A stretch of 48,131 nucleotides of DNA from Proteobacteria bacterium HN_bin10 (lineage in GTDB: Bacteria > Pseudomonadota > Alphaproteobacteria > Caulobacterales > Aquidulcibacteraceae): the NCBI GenBank assembly GCA_002083515.1, contig LWDN01000052.1, forward strand, positions 1-48,131. The letters run 5' to 3'. Positions 16,917 through 24,383 of the stretch are shown here, piece after piece. The notes beneath the pieces were generated by a model. That model saw only the letters and a program-made list of their open reading frames with translations. It was not told where the DNA came from and did no database searches. The translations under genes were made by a program, and so were the position numbers. Position 1 is the first letter of the stretch, and each line of letters begins with the position of its first letter.

Positions 16917-17357
16917 ATGCCGAGTATTGGCGCGGTCTCGAAACGCACCGGAATCAAGATCCCAACCATCCGCTTCTACGAGGCCGAGGGGTTGATTGAC
17001 GCACCGCCGCGGACCGCCAGCGGCCGGCGGCTTCATGCCGATGAGGAGGTGCGGCGGCTTTCGTTCATCCGTCACGTGCGGGCGCTCGGCTTCGAATTAA
17101 GCGATATCAGATCGCTGCTCGACCTGTCCGATCATCCCGAGCGCCCTTGCGGTGAGGCCGACGCGATCGCGCGGCGCCACCTTGAGGACGTAGACGCGCG
17201 CATTGCCCAGTTGCGGGCGCTGAAACGTGAACTCACGCGCATCGCCACGCCGTGCGAAGGCGGCGCCGCTGCCCAGTGCCGCGTCATCGAAGCGCTCGCC
17301 GATCAGCGCGCTTGCGCAGGCGATCACGCGCGCCCGGCGAGTTGGCCCAATAGATGA
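16917..17357 (+). CDS. MerR-family metal regulator, PbrR/CadR-like (paralogue of 6231-6647)
   Basis: A 146-residue regulator closely similar to the first MerR gene: IGAVSKRTGIKIPTIRFYE in the HTH and the RSLLDLSDHPERPC block. Candidate metal ligands are Cys78, Cys113 and Cys121 (CEGGAAAQC), Cys133 and His137; the second Cys of the first copy's Cys78-Cys79 pair is Gly here. The ATG at 16917 is nine bases from the operator's -35 element, so the regulator and the divergent operon share one control site. Cross-talk with the first regulator is likely from the matching operators. Confidence 0.92.
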   Translation: MPSIGAVSKRTGIKIPTIRFYEAEGLIDAPPRTASGRRLHADEEVRRLSFIRHVRALGFELSDIRSLLDLSDHPERPCGEADAIARRHLEDVDARIAQLRALKRELTRIATPCEGGAAAQCRVIEALADQRACAGDHARPASWPNR

Positions 17358-17369
17358 TGCATAGCTGAG

Positions 17370-17585
17370 CTAGCTCTGCGAGCACCCATCGCCCTGCATC
17401 GGCGGACACTTTACGTCCGCATAGGAACAGAACACGCAACAATCGCCAGGGTTCGGCTTCAGCACCACGCCACATCCCTTGCAGTCATAGAAATACTGGC
17501 AGGCATCTATCGCCATCACCTCGACCTCGCGGTGGCCGCATCGCGGGCAGGTGATCGTCGCGTGAAAAATGGCGGCGCCACTCAT
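17370..17585 (-). CDS. GDCCVxC-domain small zinc-ribbon-like protein
   Basis: A 71-residue protein with three cysteine pairs: CPRCGH near residue 13, CKGCG near residue 35 and the family motif GDCCVFCSY near residue 47, followed by VKCPPMQ. This family often accompanies mer operons and includes selenocysteine forms; all positions here are Cys. It overlaps the MerT-like gene by four bases, so the two are one operon. Binding of Hg(II) or another thiophilic ion is plausible, not proven. Redox function is an alternative. Confidence 0.88.
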   Translation of the reverse strand: MSGAAIFHATITCPRCGHREVEVMAIDACQYFYDCKGCGVVLKPNPGDCCVFCSYADVKCPPMQGDGCSQS

Positions 17586-17938
17586 CGGGCATTCATCCAG
17601 TCGAGCAACTGGCGTTCATAGTGCGGCATCGCAATAGCGCCCGCGACCAGGACAGCGGCGCCGACCAAAGCCACGAGAACGAGCGGCCGTGGACGGCGTC
17701 CGCCCCAGAACGCGGTTATGAATCCGATGAGGATGAGGACCGCCGTGAGGCCTAGCAGATATGGCTTCGCCTGCGCGAACCAGGCCAAGTGAGCGACCAC
17801 CACTGTGCTGACCCCGATCTGCGCCAGCAGGAGCGGAAGCACGCAACATGAGGCGCCTATGAGCGCGCCTACGCCGGCCAGGATGCCGCCGCCAGCCAGG
17901 ACGCCACTGGCGTTTCGGGTGCTTGTATCGTTGCTCAT
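17582..17938 (-). CDS. merT: MerT-like mercuric/soft-metal transport membrane protein
   Basis: A 118-residue protein with three membrane helices. The first helix holds the vicinal pair of MerT proteins, GASCCVLPLLLAQIGVS, and the others follow as AKPYLLGLTAVLILIGF and PLVLVALVGAAVLVAG. ATG 17938 is chosen from the family start; the frame extends upstream into the regulator region without matching anything. The second cytoplasmic Cys pair of classical MerT is not obvious, so the protein may be a shorter MerT-family variant. No merA or merP is adjacent, so reduction of Hg(II) would have to be done elsewhere. Confidence 0.8.
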   Translation of the reverse strand: MSNDTSTRNASGVLAGGGILAGVGALIGASCCVLPLLLAQIGVSTVVVAHLAWFAQAKPYLLGLTAVLILIGFITAFWGGRRPRPLVLVALVGAAVLVAGAIAMPHYERQLLDWMNAR

Positions 17939-17944
17939 GCGCTC

Positions 17945-17975
17945 AGCGTAGAACCTGTAGTGGCTACAGGAACAA
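17945..17975 (-). promoter_or_regulatory. MerR-type promoter/operator of the merT-like operon
   Basis: On the minus strand a -35-like TTGTTC (17970-17975) and a -10-like TACGCT (17945-17950) are 19 bases apart. A perfect 7-base inverted repeat CCTGTAG (17954-17960) / CTACAGG (17964-17970) with a 3-base centre fills the spacer. It differs in sequence from the other two operators, fitting the more distant regulator encoded at 17982. Confidence 0.75.
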
Positions 17976-17981
17976 GGGCCT

Positions 17982-18404
17982 ATGCGCAAAAACTCCGACG
18001 CTGACCTCACCATCGGGCGCCTGAGCGCCGAGGCCAGGGTCAATATCGAGACCATCCGGTATTATGAGCGTATCGGCTTGATGGCGAAGCCGCCCCGCTC
18101 GGACGCTGGGCGCAGACTCTATGACGCGGCCGCGTCGCGTCGGCTTTGCTTCATCCGGCGTGCGCGAGAACTGGGATTTTCGATCGAAGAAATTCGTGCG
18201 CTGCTGGGGGTCTCCGGCGGCAAGGGCCGCTGCGCCGACGTGCACGCGCTGACCATCCGTCACCTGGGAGAGGTCAAGCGCAAGATCGCGGACCTGAGAA
18301 AACTTGAGCGCACCTTGGCGAGAACGGCCGAACGCTGCGCACGCGATGCCTCGCCCGATTGTCCGATCATCGAAGCGTTGTCCGAGCCGCGCTGCGGCCC
18401 ATGA
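17982..18404 (+). CDS. MerR-family regulator, mercury-type
   Basis: A 140-residue MerR-family regulator. The HTH reads IGRLSAEARVNIETIRYYER. Metal ligand candidates are Cys84 (KGRCADV), Cys119 and Cys127 (ERCARDASPDCPII), close to the Cys82/Cys117/Cys126 set of mercury MerR, with a slightly different Cys-Cys spacing. It is divergent from the MerT-like gene across a short dyad operator, which supports an Hg or related soft-metal response. The PbrR-like copies in this window are clearly separate in sequence. Confidence 0.9.
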   Translation: MRKNSDADLTIGRLSAEARVNIETIRYYERIGLMAKPPRSDAGRRLYDAAASRRLCFIRRARELGFSIEEIRALLGVSGGKGRCADVHALTIRHLGEVKRKIADLRKLERTLARTAERCARDASPDCPIIEALSEPRCGP

Positions 18405-18424
18405 AGATGGTTCCAATTGTGTAT

Positions 18425-18724
18425 TTATGTTCGGGCGCTCGCCTCGCACGATCTACCTGTTCGCGCCATGGCTGCGCGATTACACCGATCGCGCAGCTCC
18501 GCGTCGTTTGGCGATGCGCGATACTGAGCGAGTAGCCGGCGGCAGTGCTGGCCAAGCGCCCGGATGCCAGGGTTCTGGCGCGGGGCGTGGCTCACGCCGC
18601 AGGGATCTCGCGCGATCTGCACCGCCGAAGGCGTCCGCGTAAAATCAGCGTGGTTCGGCTTGTGGTGCGCCCAAGCCGGTTGGGCTGTCAGCATCACAGC
18701 CAGGGCAATGACGTAAACGCGCAT
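18425..18724 (-). CDS. Small exported His/Cys-containing protein, unknown
   Basis: A 99-residue protein with a clear signal peptide (MRVYVIALAVMLTAQPAWA) and a mature N-terminus HHKPNHAD that could bind metal. Four Cys residues are spread through the rest. A GAGGAG site seven bases before ATG 18724 makes this a convincing gene. I do not recognise the family. Its 3' end faces the MerR gene at 17982. A role in the neighbouring metal module is only suggested by position and His content. Confidence 0.65.
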   Translation of the reverse strand: MRVYVIALAVMLTAQPAWAHHKPNHADFTRTPSAVQIARDPCGVSHAPRQNPGIRALGQHCRRLLAQYRASPNDAELRDRCNRAAMARTGRSCEASART

Positions 18725-18805
18725 GGTGACTCTCCTCGTGGGCGAGGCAAAGGGAGCCTCCTACTATTGCTTCGGTCCCGAAGCCCGAGGAGATACGTGG
18801 CAGCG

Positions 18806-19453
18806 TTACCATTTGAGGGCGCGGCCGATCACGAGCGCGCCCGCGGCGGCGCAAAAGAGGATCGCGGCCAGATACCAGCTTGCGACGTAGAGCGCGGAGT
18901 CCATTGGGCAGCAATTTGCGTACGCTATGGCGGCAAGACTTCCTGACAGCGCGCCTATCGTTGCACCAGCCAGTGTCAGGCGCGTAGCGCCCAGGCCGCG
19001 CACAGCTACGAGAAGGGCGGCGGCGATGGGGATCGCGAGCAACGGAATACGATAAAGGCATTCTGGAACACCTTCACCGAGCCATGACCCCATGCGCGCC
19101 TCGGCCGGCGTGACCAGACACGCCACGAACGCAATCGCAACGCTGCCGGCGGCGAACAAGAGAGCGGGAAGCGCCGCATGGCGCGCGCGCGCGTTGGGCC
19201 GCGCGAGTTCCAAAAGGAGAGGGGCCGCCGCGGCTGCGGCCGCCAGTCCAAAGCCCACTTTCAGGATAACCGCGACGAAGGCCTGATCGAAATCGGCGCG
19301 CACGCCAAACAGCGCGGCCATCAAGACAAGGGAGAGGTGCGGGCGTAATTTTCCTTGAGCCCAAGTCGAACAAAGACGGTGGCGCAGGTGTACGTTTGAA
19401 GCGCTAGACGTCTGTTCGCGAACGAGCCCTTCGGACTTGAGCCACGGCTTCAA
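18806..19453 (-). CDS. DUF1109/NrsF-family multi-helix membrane protein
   Basis: A 215-residue hydrophobic protein. From LSLVLMAALFGVRADFDQ onward it follows the DUF1109/NrsF pattern of six helices, including GEGVPECLYRIPLLAIP and YANCCPMDSALYVASWYL near the C-terminus. NrsF proteins act as membrane anti-sigma factors for ECF sigma factors of the SigF type. No sigma gene is adjacent, and the first 35-40 residues do not look like the usual NrsF N-terminus, so the 5' end may be rearranged. The start (TTG 19453) is uncertain and lacks a clear ribosome site. The conserved cysteines match a family that responds to metals or oxidants. Confidence 0.7.
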   Translation of the reverse strand: MKPWLKSEGLVREQTSSASNVHLRHRLCSTWAQGKLRPHLSLVLMAALFGVRADFDQAFVAVILKVGFGLAAAAAAAPLLLELARPNARARHAALPALLFAAGSVAIAFVACLVTPAEARMGSWLGEGVPECLYRIPLLAIPIAAALLVAVRGLGATRLTLAGATIGALSGSLAAIAYANCCPMDSALYVASWYLAAILFCAAAGALVIGRALKW

Positions 19454-19570
19454 CGTGAAAGCATCAGTCGCGGCACCGCTGTGGCCAGATCTTCGAGCGA
19501 CATGTGAGGGCGGTGGTGAGTTAGCCGCGAGCGCCTACTTTGAAGAGCATGGCCAAGTGGAACGCGTTGG

Positions 19571-19930
19571 CTATTTGGCGCTGTCCCTGGAGAGGAAAGC
19601 AGCAAGTTCATCGACCCGACCCAGAGGATAGGATGATATCTCATTTGCAAGGTGTGGCTGGTCTTCCGCCCTGTAGACCAGAGCGGCGCCGTTGAAGTCC
19701 CCTTGGATGAGCATCGTCCGCAGAGCGCGATAATCGGCGGGTTCAATCCGCACGACGCAGCGTACAACGGTTAGAACATCCCCAGCGGTCGAACTGAGCG
19801 CTAGGTCCATAGCTCGATCTGACTCCCGCACCCGGGCGAAGATATTTAGGCCGTGTGTTCTGAAATGCTCCTCGCAGAGGCGCGCCACATCACCGAGCGG
19901 ATCAGATCCAGACTGTGTTGCGTGTTTCAT
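19571..19930 (-). CDS. Hypothetical protein upstream of the conjugation cluster
   Basis: From ATG 19930 it encodes 119 residues beginning MKHATQSGSDPLGDVARL; the frame is open to 20086, so a longer form is possible. The segment GLNIFARVRESDRAMDLALSS followed by DVLTVVRCVV has a faint resemblance to a Mrr-type PD-(D/E)xK core (Asp, then strand with Val-x-Arg) but no catalytic Lys is seen. I cannot assign a function. It is transcribed away from traG and shares an intergenic region with it. Confidence 0.5.
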   Translation of the reverse strand: MKHATQSGSDPLGDVARLCEEHFRTHGLNIFARVRESDRAMDLALSSTAGDVLTVVRCVVRIEPADYRALRTMLIQGDFNGAALVYRAEDQPHLANEISSYPLGRVDELAAFLSRDSAK

Positions 19931-20141
19931 CGGGTCGAAGCCTATTTGCTCACCCCGCAGCATCAAACTGAAAGATGCGAATACGCTTCCCGCCGAAAGT
20001 CTGTACGTTAGCGGAAGATGATCAAGCGTTCGCGCAATTCCCGTAGCTAGGGAAAGAACCCTTTGGCAATGGGCCCTTCGGCCCAAAGACGCCGTGCGCC
20101 CGACGGCTCACAGTGCCCAGCGACGCCAAACGCGAGCGGAC

Positions 20142-22136
20142 ATGCGCAGCGCAATCATCATTGCGGTTTCACTTTTGATCGCGCTGATCGGCGCAGGGGC
20201 CGCCACGCAATATCTGGCGCAGGTCTTCGCGTATCAGCCGGCGCTGGGCGGACCGTGGATAAGAACGGAAGCGAGCGCTCTCTATGCACCTTGGGCGGTC
20301 TTCGAATGGACTGAGCGCTGGTCAGATCGTTTTCCCAAGCCATTCGCGGTCGCACGTCTTGTCGTGCTTGCCGGCTTCGCGGCGAGTATTCTTGTCGCGG
20401 CTCTCGGGTTACGACAACGGTTTCAGCTCAAACCGTTCGGCAAGGACGCATGGGCAAACTTCGCCGACATAGAGTCAGCCGGGCTCTTTGCAGAGCAAGG
20501 CGCCATCCTCGGCAGGTTCCAGGGTGAAATCCTGGCTTATGACGGGCCGGGCCATCAGATTCTGATCGGCGCTTCGCGTTCGGGCAAAGGCCGCGGGCAC
20601 ATCGTGCCGACGCTTCTGTCATGGAGCGGATCGGCAATCGTGCTCGACGTGAAAGGAGAACTCGACCACGGCGACCCCCGGCACGGCTTTCCGGGCGCGT
20701 CTGGGTATCGCGCGCTGTTGGGACCAGTCTTGCGCTTTGCCCCGACCCAGAGCTCATCCAATTGCTTCAATCCGCTCCTCGAAATTCGCAAAGGCGAAAA
20801 CGAAGTCCGCGATGTCCAAAACGTGGTCGACATCATCGTCGATCCACACGGGCAAACACGCGGCGGCGAGCGGTTCTGGAATGACAGCGCCAAAAACATT
20901 CTAACCGGCGTCATCTTGCACGTGCTCTACACTGAACCGGTGGAGCGCAAAACGCTTGCGGCCGTGCGCGAAAAGCTCGCCGACCTCGACCGCGCCGCCG
21001 ACGAGATGCGCTTGACGCTTCATCGCCTCAATCCGCGCACCAACATGCCAGAGGTGCATCCTGAAGTTCTGCACGCCTCCACCTCCTATTTAACCGGCGA
21101 GGAGCGTCTCCGCTCGGGCATCAAAGCAACTGCGGAATCCTTCTTTGGCATCTTCGCCGATCCCGTCGTGGTCGAGAAAACCAGCCGCTCGGACTTCCGC
21201 ATCGGCGACCTTATGTGCGCAGAGCGGCCGGCAACGCTCTACCTCCAGCCGCCCCCGTCAGATGGCCCACGCCTCATGCCGCTGATGCGTCTCTTCATCG
21301 GTCAGGTCGCGCGCACATTGATGGAAGATCAGACCCGGGACGGCCATGGCCGTGAGAAGCGCCACCGCTTGTTGCTGATGCTCGACGAGTTTCCTCAACT
21401 GGGCCGTCTCGACTTCTTCGAAAAGATGATGGGCGCCATGGCCGGTTATGGCCTCAAAGCATTCCTCGTTTGTCAGTCGCTCAATCACGTCATCAAGGCT
21501 TACGGTCGCGACAACGTCATCCTCGACAATTGTCATTGCGTGACCTCATTCGCGGCAGCCGATCCAGAGACCGCAAAACACATCGCTGAAATGGGCGGCG
21601 AAGTCTGGGAGATGCGTCCGCAGGAGAGTGAACATCGGCCCCGCTCAATCCTGGGTCCGCAGAAAGGCGCCATCACCTATCGCGAAGAGCGCCGGCCGTT
21701 GCTGCTGCCTGGAGACGTGCGCGGTCTTCCTCAAGACCAACAGCTCATTTTCGTTTCTGGGTGCAAGCCCATCCGCTCGAAGAAACTGCGCTTCGATCAG
21801 GAGCCGATCTTTGCCGAGCGCCTGCGCCCCGCAGCGCCCAGCGTCGCCGCGCTCGTACATGACAATGAGTGGCGCGACGTGCGGGCTCTCGGCCGCCTGG
21901 TGAAGGAGAAAAAGCCGGTGACGCCAGCGAAGCGGCCGGAGCCGTCAACGCCGCCCCGCGCGCAAACCGACTTGTTCGAAGCGGATGAAGCGAAGGTTGC
22001 GCCGCCGACGCCGCCGACCGCGCCGCCACCGGCGCCCGCCGAAGCGGGGCCGAAGATCTCCGATCTGGCGCTCGCCAGCTTTCGCAATCCCGATGGCTCG
22101 CGGATGACCGAGCCGCCGCGCTCGAAGGGGATTTGA
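20142..22136 (+). CDS. traG: TraG/VirD4-family type IV coupling ATPase
   Basis: The coupling protein that brings relaxosome DNA to the conjugative type IV channel. It has two N-terminal membrane helices (MRSAIIIAVSLLIALIGAGA and a second near residue 75), Walker A GASRSGKGRGH near residue 143 and Walker B LLLMLDEFPQLG. The last 80 residues are a Pro/Ala-rich tail. ATG 20142 places the first helix at the N-terminus as in the family; an in-frame ATG exists at 20094. A short hairpin (TGGGCC/GGCCCA, 20070-20085) lies upstream. It begins the traG-trb cluster that runs to 31235. Confidence 0.95.
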   Translation: MRSAIIIAVSLLIALIGAGAATQYLAQVFAYQPALGGPWIRTEASALYAPWAVFEWTERWSDRFPKPFAVARLVVLAGFAASILVAALGLRQRFQLKPFGKDAWANFADIESAGLFAEQGAILGRFQGEILAYDGPGHQILIGASRSGKGRGHIVPTLLSWSGSAIVLDVKGELDHGDPRHGFPGASGYRALLGPVLRFAPTQSSSNCFNPLLEIRKGENEVRDVQNVVDIIVDPHGQTRGGERFWNDSAKNILTGVILHVLYTEPVERKTLAAVREKLADLDRAADEMRLTLHRLNPRTNMPEVHPEVLHASTSYLTGEERLRSGIKATAESFFGIFADPVVVEKTSRSDFRIGDLMCAERPATLYLQPPPSDGPRLMPLMRLFIGQVARTLMEDQTRDGHGREKRHRLLLMLDEFPQLGRLDFFEKMMGAMAGYGLKAFLVCQSLNHVIKAYGRDNVILDNCHCVTSFAAADPETAKHIAEMGGEVWEMRPQESEHRPRSILGPQKGAITYREERRPLLLPGDVRGLPQDQQLIFVSGCKPIRSKKLRFDQEPIFAERLRPAAPSVAALVHDNEWRDVRALGRLVKEKKPVTPAKRPEPSTPPRAQTDLFEADEAKVAPPTPPTAPPPAPAEAGPKISDLALASFRNPDGSRMTEPPRSKGI

Positions 22137-22141
22137 GCGCC

Positions 22142-22591
22142 ATGCCGCGCAAGGGCATCACCGTCTATCTGACGCGCGATCTCGAAGTCAAAATCGAGAA
22201 GATTGCCCGCGATCAGCACCGCTCGGAATCGTCAGTCATCGCCGAGGCGGTGCGTGCACGCTACGCTGGCCGAGATGGCGACCCGCTGCCGCCGGTCAGC
22301 GACCAGCGGCAGGCAAGCCGTCTCGACGCGCGCCTCGATAAGGTCATCGGCGAGGGGCTCATCGTCAAAGAAGTGTTGCTGCTCTTCATCCGCGTGTGGC
22401 TGGAACACAATCCTCCGATAGACGAAGCGCTGGAAGACAGCGCTGCCGCGAGTGCGGAGGCTCGGTTCGAGCGGTTCCTTCAAATGGTCGCCAATGCTCT
22501 GCGAGGCGGGCGCTCGATCAGCGGCGGCAGTGTGCCGAATGGCGAGGAAGCGACTAGCGCCGGCGGAGAGTTCGGAGCAACCGCGCCATGA
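22142..22591 (+). CDS. CopG-family ribbon-helix-helix protein of the transfer cluster
   Basis: A 149-residue protein with an N-terminal ribbon-helix-helix: GITVYLTRDLEVKIEKIA then HRSESSVIAEAVRARY. This is the DNA-binding fold of CopG/Arc repressors. The middle part (VIGEGLIVKEVLLLFIRVWLEHN) is a helical segment often seen in the traG-linked members. ATG 22142 is preferred; a TTG at 22133 overlapping the traG stop has its ribosome site too close. It overlaps trbB by four bases. It probably autoregulates the transfer operon or helps the coupling step. Confidence 0.87.
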   Translation: MPRKGITVYLTRDLEVKIEKIARDQHRSESSVIAEAVRARYAGRDGDPLPPVSDQRQASRLDARLDKVIGEGLIVKEVLLLFIRVWLEHNPPIDEALEDSAAASAEARFERFLQMVANALRGGRSISGGSVPNGEEATSAGGEFGATAP

Positions 22592-23511
22592 GCGGTGATG
22601 GATATGCGCTCGTTTCGGCCCGCCGCCGCTCAGCCTTGGTGCGTGCGCTGGGGCCGGCCGTCGCGCATGCCTTAGGCGAAGCCGACGTTGTCGAGGCTCT
22701 AGTGAACGCGGACGGTCGCTTGTGGCTTGATCGATTGGGACGGGGCCTTGAACCGACTGCGCACACACTTTCGATCGCGGAGCGCGAAACCGCCATTCGT
22801 TTGCTGGCGCACGAAGCGGGCGAAACCGTGGGCGCCGAACGCCCCGCGCTCTCGACTATTCTCCCGGATAGTGCGGCCAGGGTGCAGGCGCTGCTGCCGC
22901 CGCTCGTCGAGGCGCCGGTGATCGCTATCCGTAAACGACCGTCGCGTATTTTTGAACTCGACGACTATGTGACAGCTGGTATCGCAACAAGGGCTCAAGC
23001 CGATGTCTTGCGCGCAGCCGTGGCGCACCGGCGAAATATTGTCGTCGCCGGCGGCACAGGCTCCGGAAAGACGACCCTGCTAAATGCCTTACTCGCCGAA
23101 ACACCGTTCCTCACGGCTCGCGTCATCATTTTAGAAGACACCTGCGAACTTCATTGCGCCAGCCCCAACAGCGTGCAGATGCTGACCAAGCGAACCGATC
23201 CGCAAACGTCGATGCGCGATCTGGTGAAGATGACGCTTCGCTTGCGACCCGATCGGATCGTCGTTGGCGAGGTTCGCGACGGCGCGGCGCTTGAGGTCCT
23301 TAAAGCGTGGAACACGGGACACCCTGGCGGGCTGCTCACTCTGCACTCCAATTCGGCCGCAGATGCGTTGCCGCGGCTTGAGGATTTGGCGATGGAGGCA
23401 AGTGCTGCGCCGCCCACACGCCTCATCAACGCGGCCGTGGATATGGTTGTGTTCATCGCCCGCACCGAGACCGGCCGTAGCATCACCGAGATTGTGCAGC
23501 ACCGGCTCTGA
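22588..23511 (+). CDS. trbB: TrbB/VirB11-family secretion ATPase
   Basis: The cytoplasmic hexameric ATPase that powers assembly of the conjugative channel. It has 307 residues, Walker A GGTGSGKTT at residues 155-163, the Asp box ILEDTCELHC, Walker B RLRPDRIVVGEVRDG and the His box GGLLTLHSN. All match VirB11/TrbB. It starts by overlapping the ribbon-helix-helix gene (ATGA). A 236-base gap with no convincing gene separates it from trbC, unusual in this otherwise compact cluster. Confidence 0.95.
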   Translation: MSGDGYALVSARRRSALVRALGPAVAHALGEADVVEALVNADGRLWLDRLGRGLEPTAHTLSIAERETAIRLLAHEAGETVGAERPALSTILPDSAARVQALLPPLVEAPVIAIRKRPSRIFELDDYVTAGIATRAQADVLRAAVAHRRNIVVAGGTGSGKTTLLNALLAETPFLTARVIILEDTCELHCASPNSVQMLTKRTDPQTSMRDLVKMTLRLRPDRIVVGEVRDGAALEVLKAWNTGHPGGLLTLHSNSAADALPRLEDLAMEASAAPPTRLINAAVDMVVFIARTETGRSITEIVQHRL

Positions 23512-23747
23512 CCTCGAATCGAACGCTTCAAACATCACGACACTGCAAGCAAGACGCAGCGCAATCATGCGCGCGGTGCGACGCAGTCCGTATTGTCGAA
23601 ACGCAACTCTGCGAGGTGCGACGAGGTGTTTGCGCGCGCGGTGAGAGCACGCGTCGGTGGCTGCGCGCAGGGCTTGAAAGCCGTTTCGTCGCGCGCGTCT
23701 TCGTGGAAACTATCCTCAACAGGCCTCTACGAGGCGGGGATATCACG

Positions 23748-24059
23748 ATGCGTAAGGTCAACGCACAAGCAGCAGCTCTGACAATCACGATCATTGCGAT
23801 TGCAGGACCAGCTTATGCGTCCGGCTCCGGCATGCCGTGGGAAGGGCCGCTCGAACAGATTGTCGATTCGATTACGGGACCGGTGGCGCGCGCCGCCGCT
23901 GTCATCGCGATCGTCATTGCCGGTGTCACCATCATCTTTTCCGAAGGCGGTGGCGGCGTGCGCAAACTCGCCTTCGTGGGCCTCGGCATCGCCGTCATGT
24001 TTGCGGCGGTTTCGTTCTTTTTGGATTTCTTCGGCTTCGCCGGCGGGGCGCTGATCTGA
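23748..24059 (+). CDS. trbC: TrbC/VirB2-family conjugal pilin
   Basis: The major pilin precursor, 103 residues. A signal sequence (MRKVNAQAAALTITIIAIAG ending AYA) is followed by the two hydrophobic pilin helices with the polar GGGGVRK loop between them. ATG 23748 is chosen because the signal peptide starts there and GGGGA lies seven bases upstream, though the frame is open from 23616. It lies between trbB and trbD as usual. Confidence 0.92.
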   Translation: MRKVNAQAAALTITIIAIAGPAYASGSGMPWEGPLEQIVDSITGPVARAAAVIAIVIAGVTIIFSEGGGGVRKLAFVGLGIAVMFAAVSFFLDFFGFAGGALI

Positions 24060-24111
24060 CAGCGCACGGCTGAAGCCGCTTGAGTGAGTGACAACGACAA
24101 AGGAGGTCTTC

Positions 24112-24378
24112 GTGAACGACGATGAGCCAGACGGATACGCCATGCCTTTGCGCACCAGCTTGACACGCCCCATTCTGCTGGGCGGCGTCCCGCGCGCCTT
24201 CGCAATCCTCAACGCCACCATCGGCGCCGCGATTGGCTTTGGCCTGCAGCAGCCGTTCATCGGCTTGCCACTCTGGGCCGTGCTGCAAGGCGCCGCGGCA
24301 TGGGCCGCCGCGCGCGACCCCTGGTTTCTAGAGACTTGGCCACGTCATCTGGCCAAGCCCGTCTATCTCTCAGCGTGA
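24112..24378 (+). CDS. trbD: TrbD/VirB3-like membrane protein
   Basis: A small inner-membrane component of the channel, 88 residues from GTG 24112. That start has a strong AAGGAGGT site five bases upstream; the earlier GTG at 24088 lacks one. The sequence PLRTSLTRPILLGGVPR followed by two hydrophobic helices is characteristic of TrbD/VirB3. Its stop overlaps a possible GTG start of trbE. Confidence 0.9.
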   Translation: MNDDEPDGYAMPLRTSLTRPILLGGVPRAFAILNATIGAAIGFGLQQPFIGLPLWAVLQGAAAWAAARDPWFLETWPRHLAKPVYLSA

Positions 24379-24383
24379 CGCGT

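Noticed and set aside
23616..23747. N-terminal extension of trbC
   Set aside because: The extension lacks family resemblance and the signal peptide starts at 23748 with a ribosome site.
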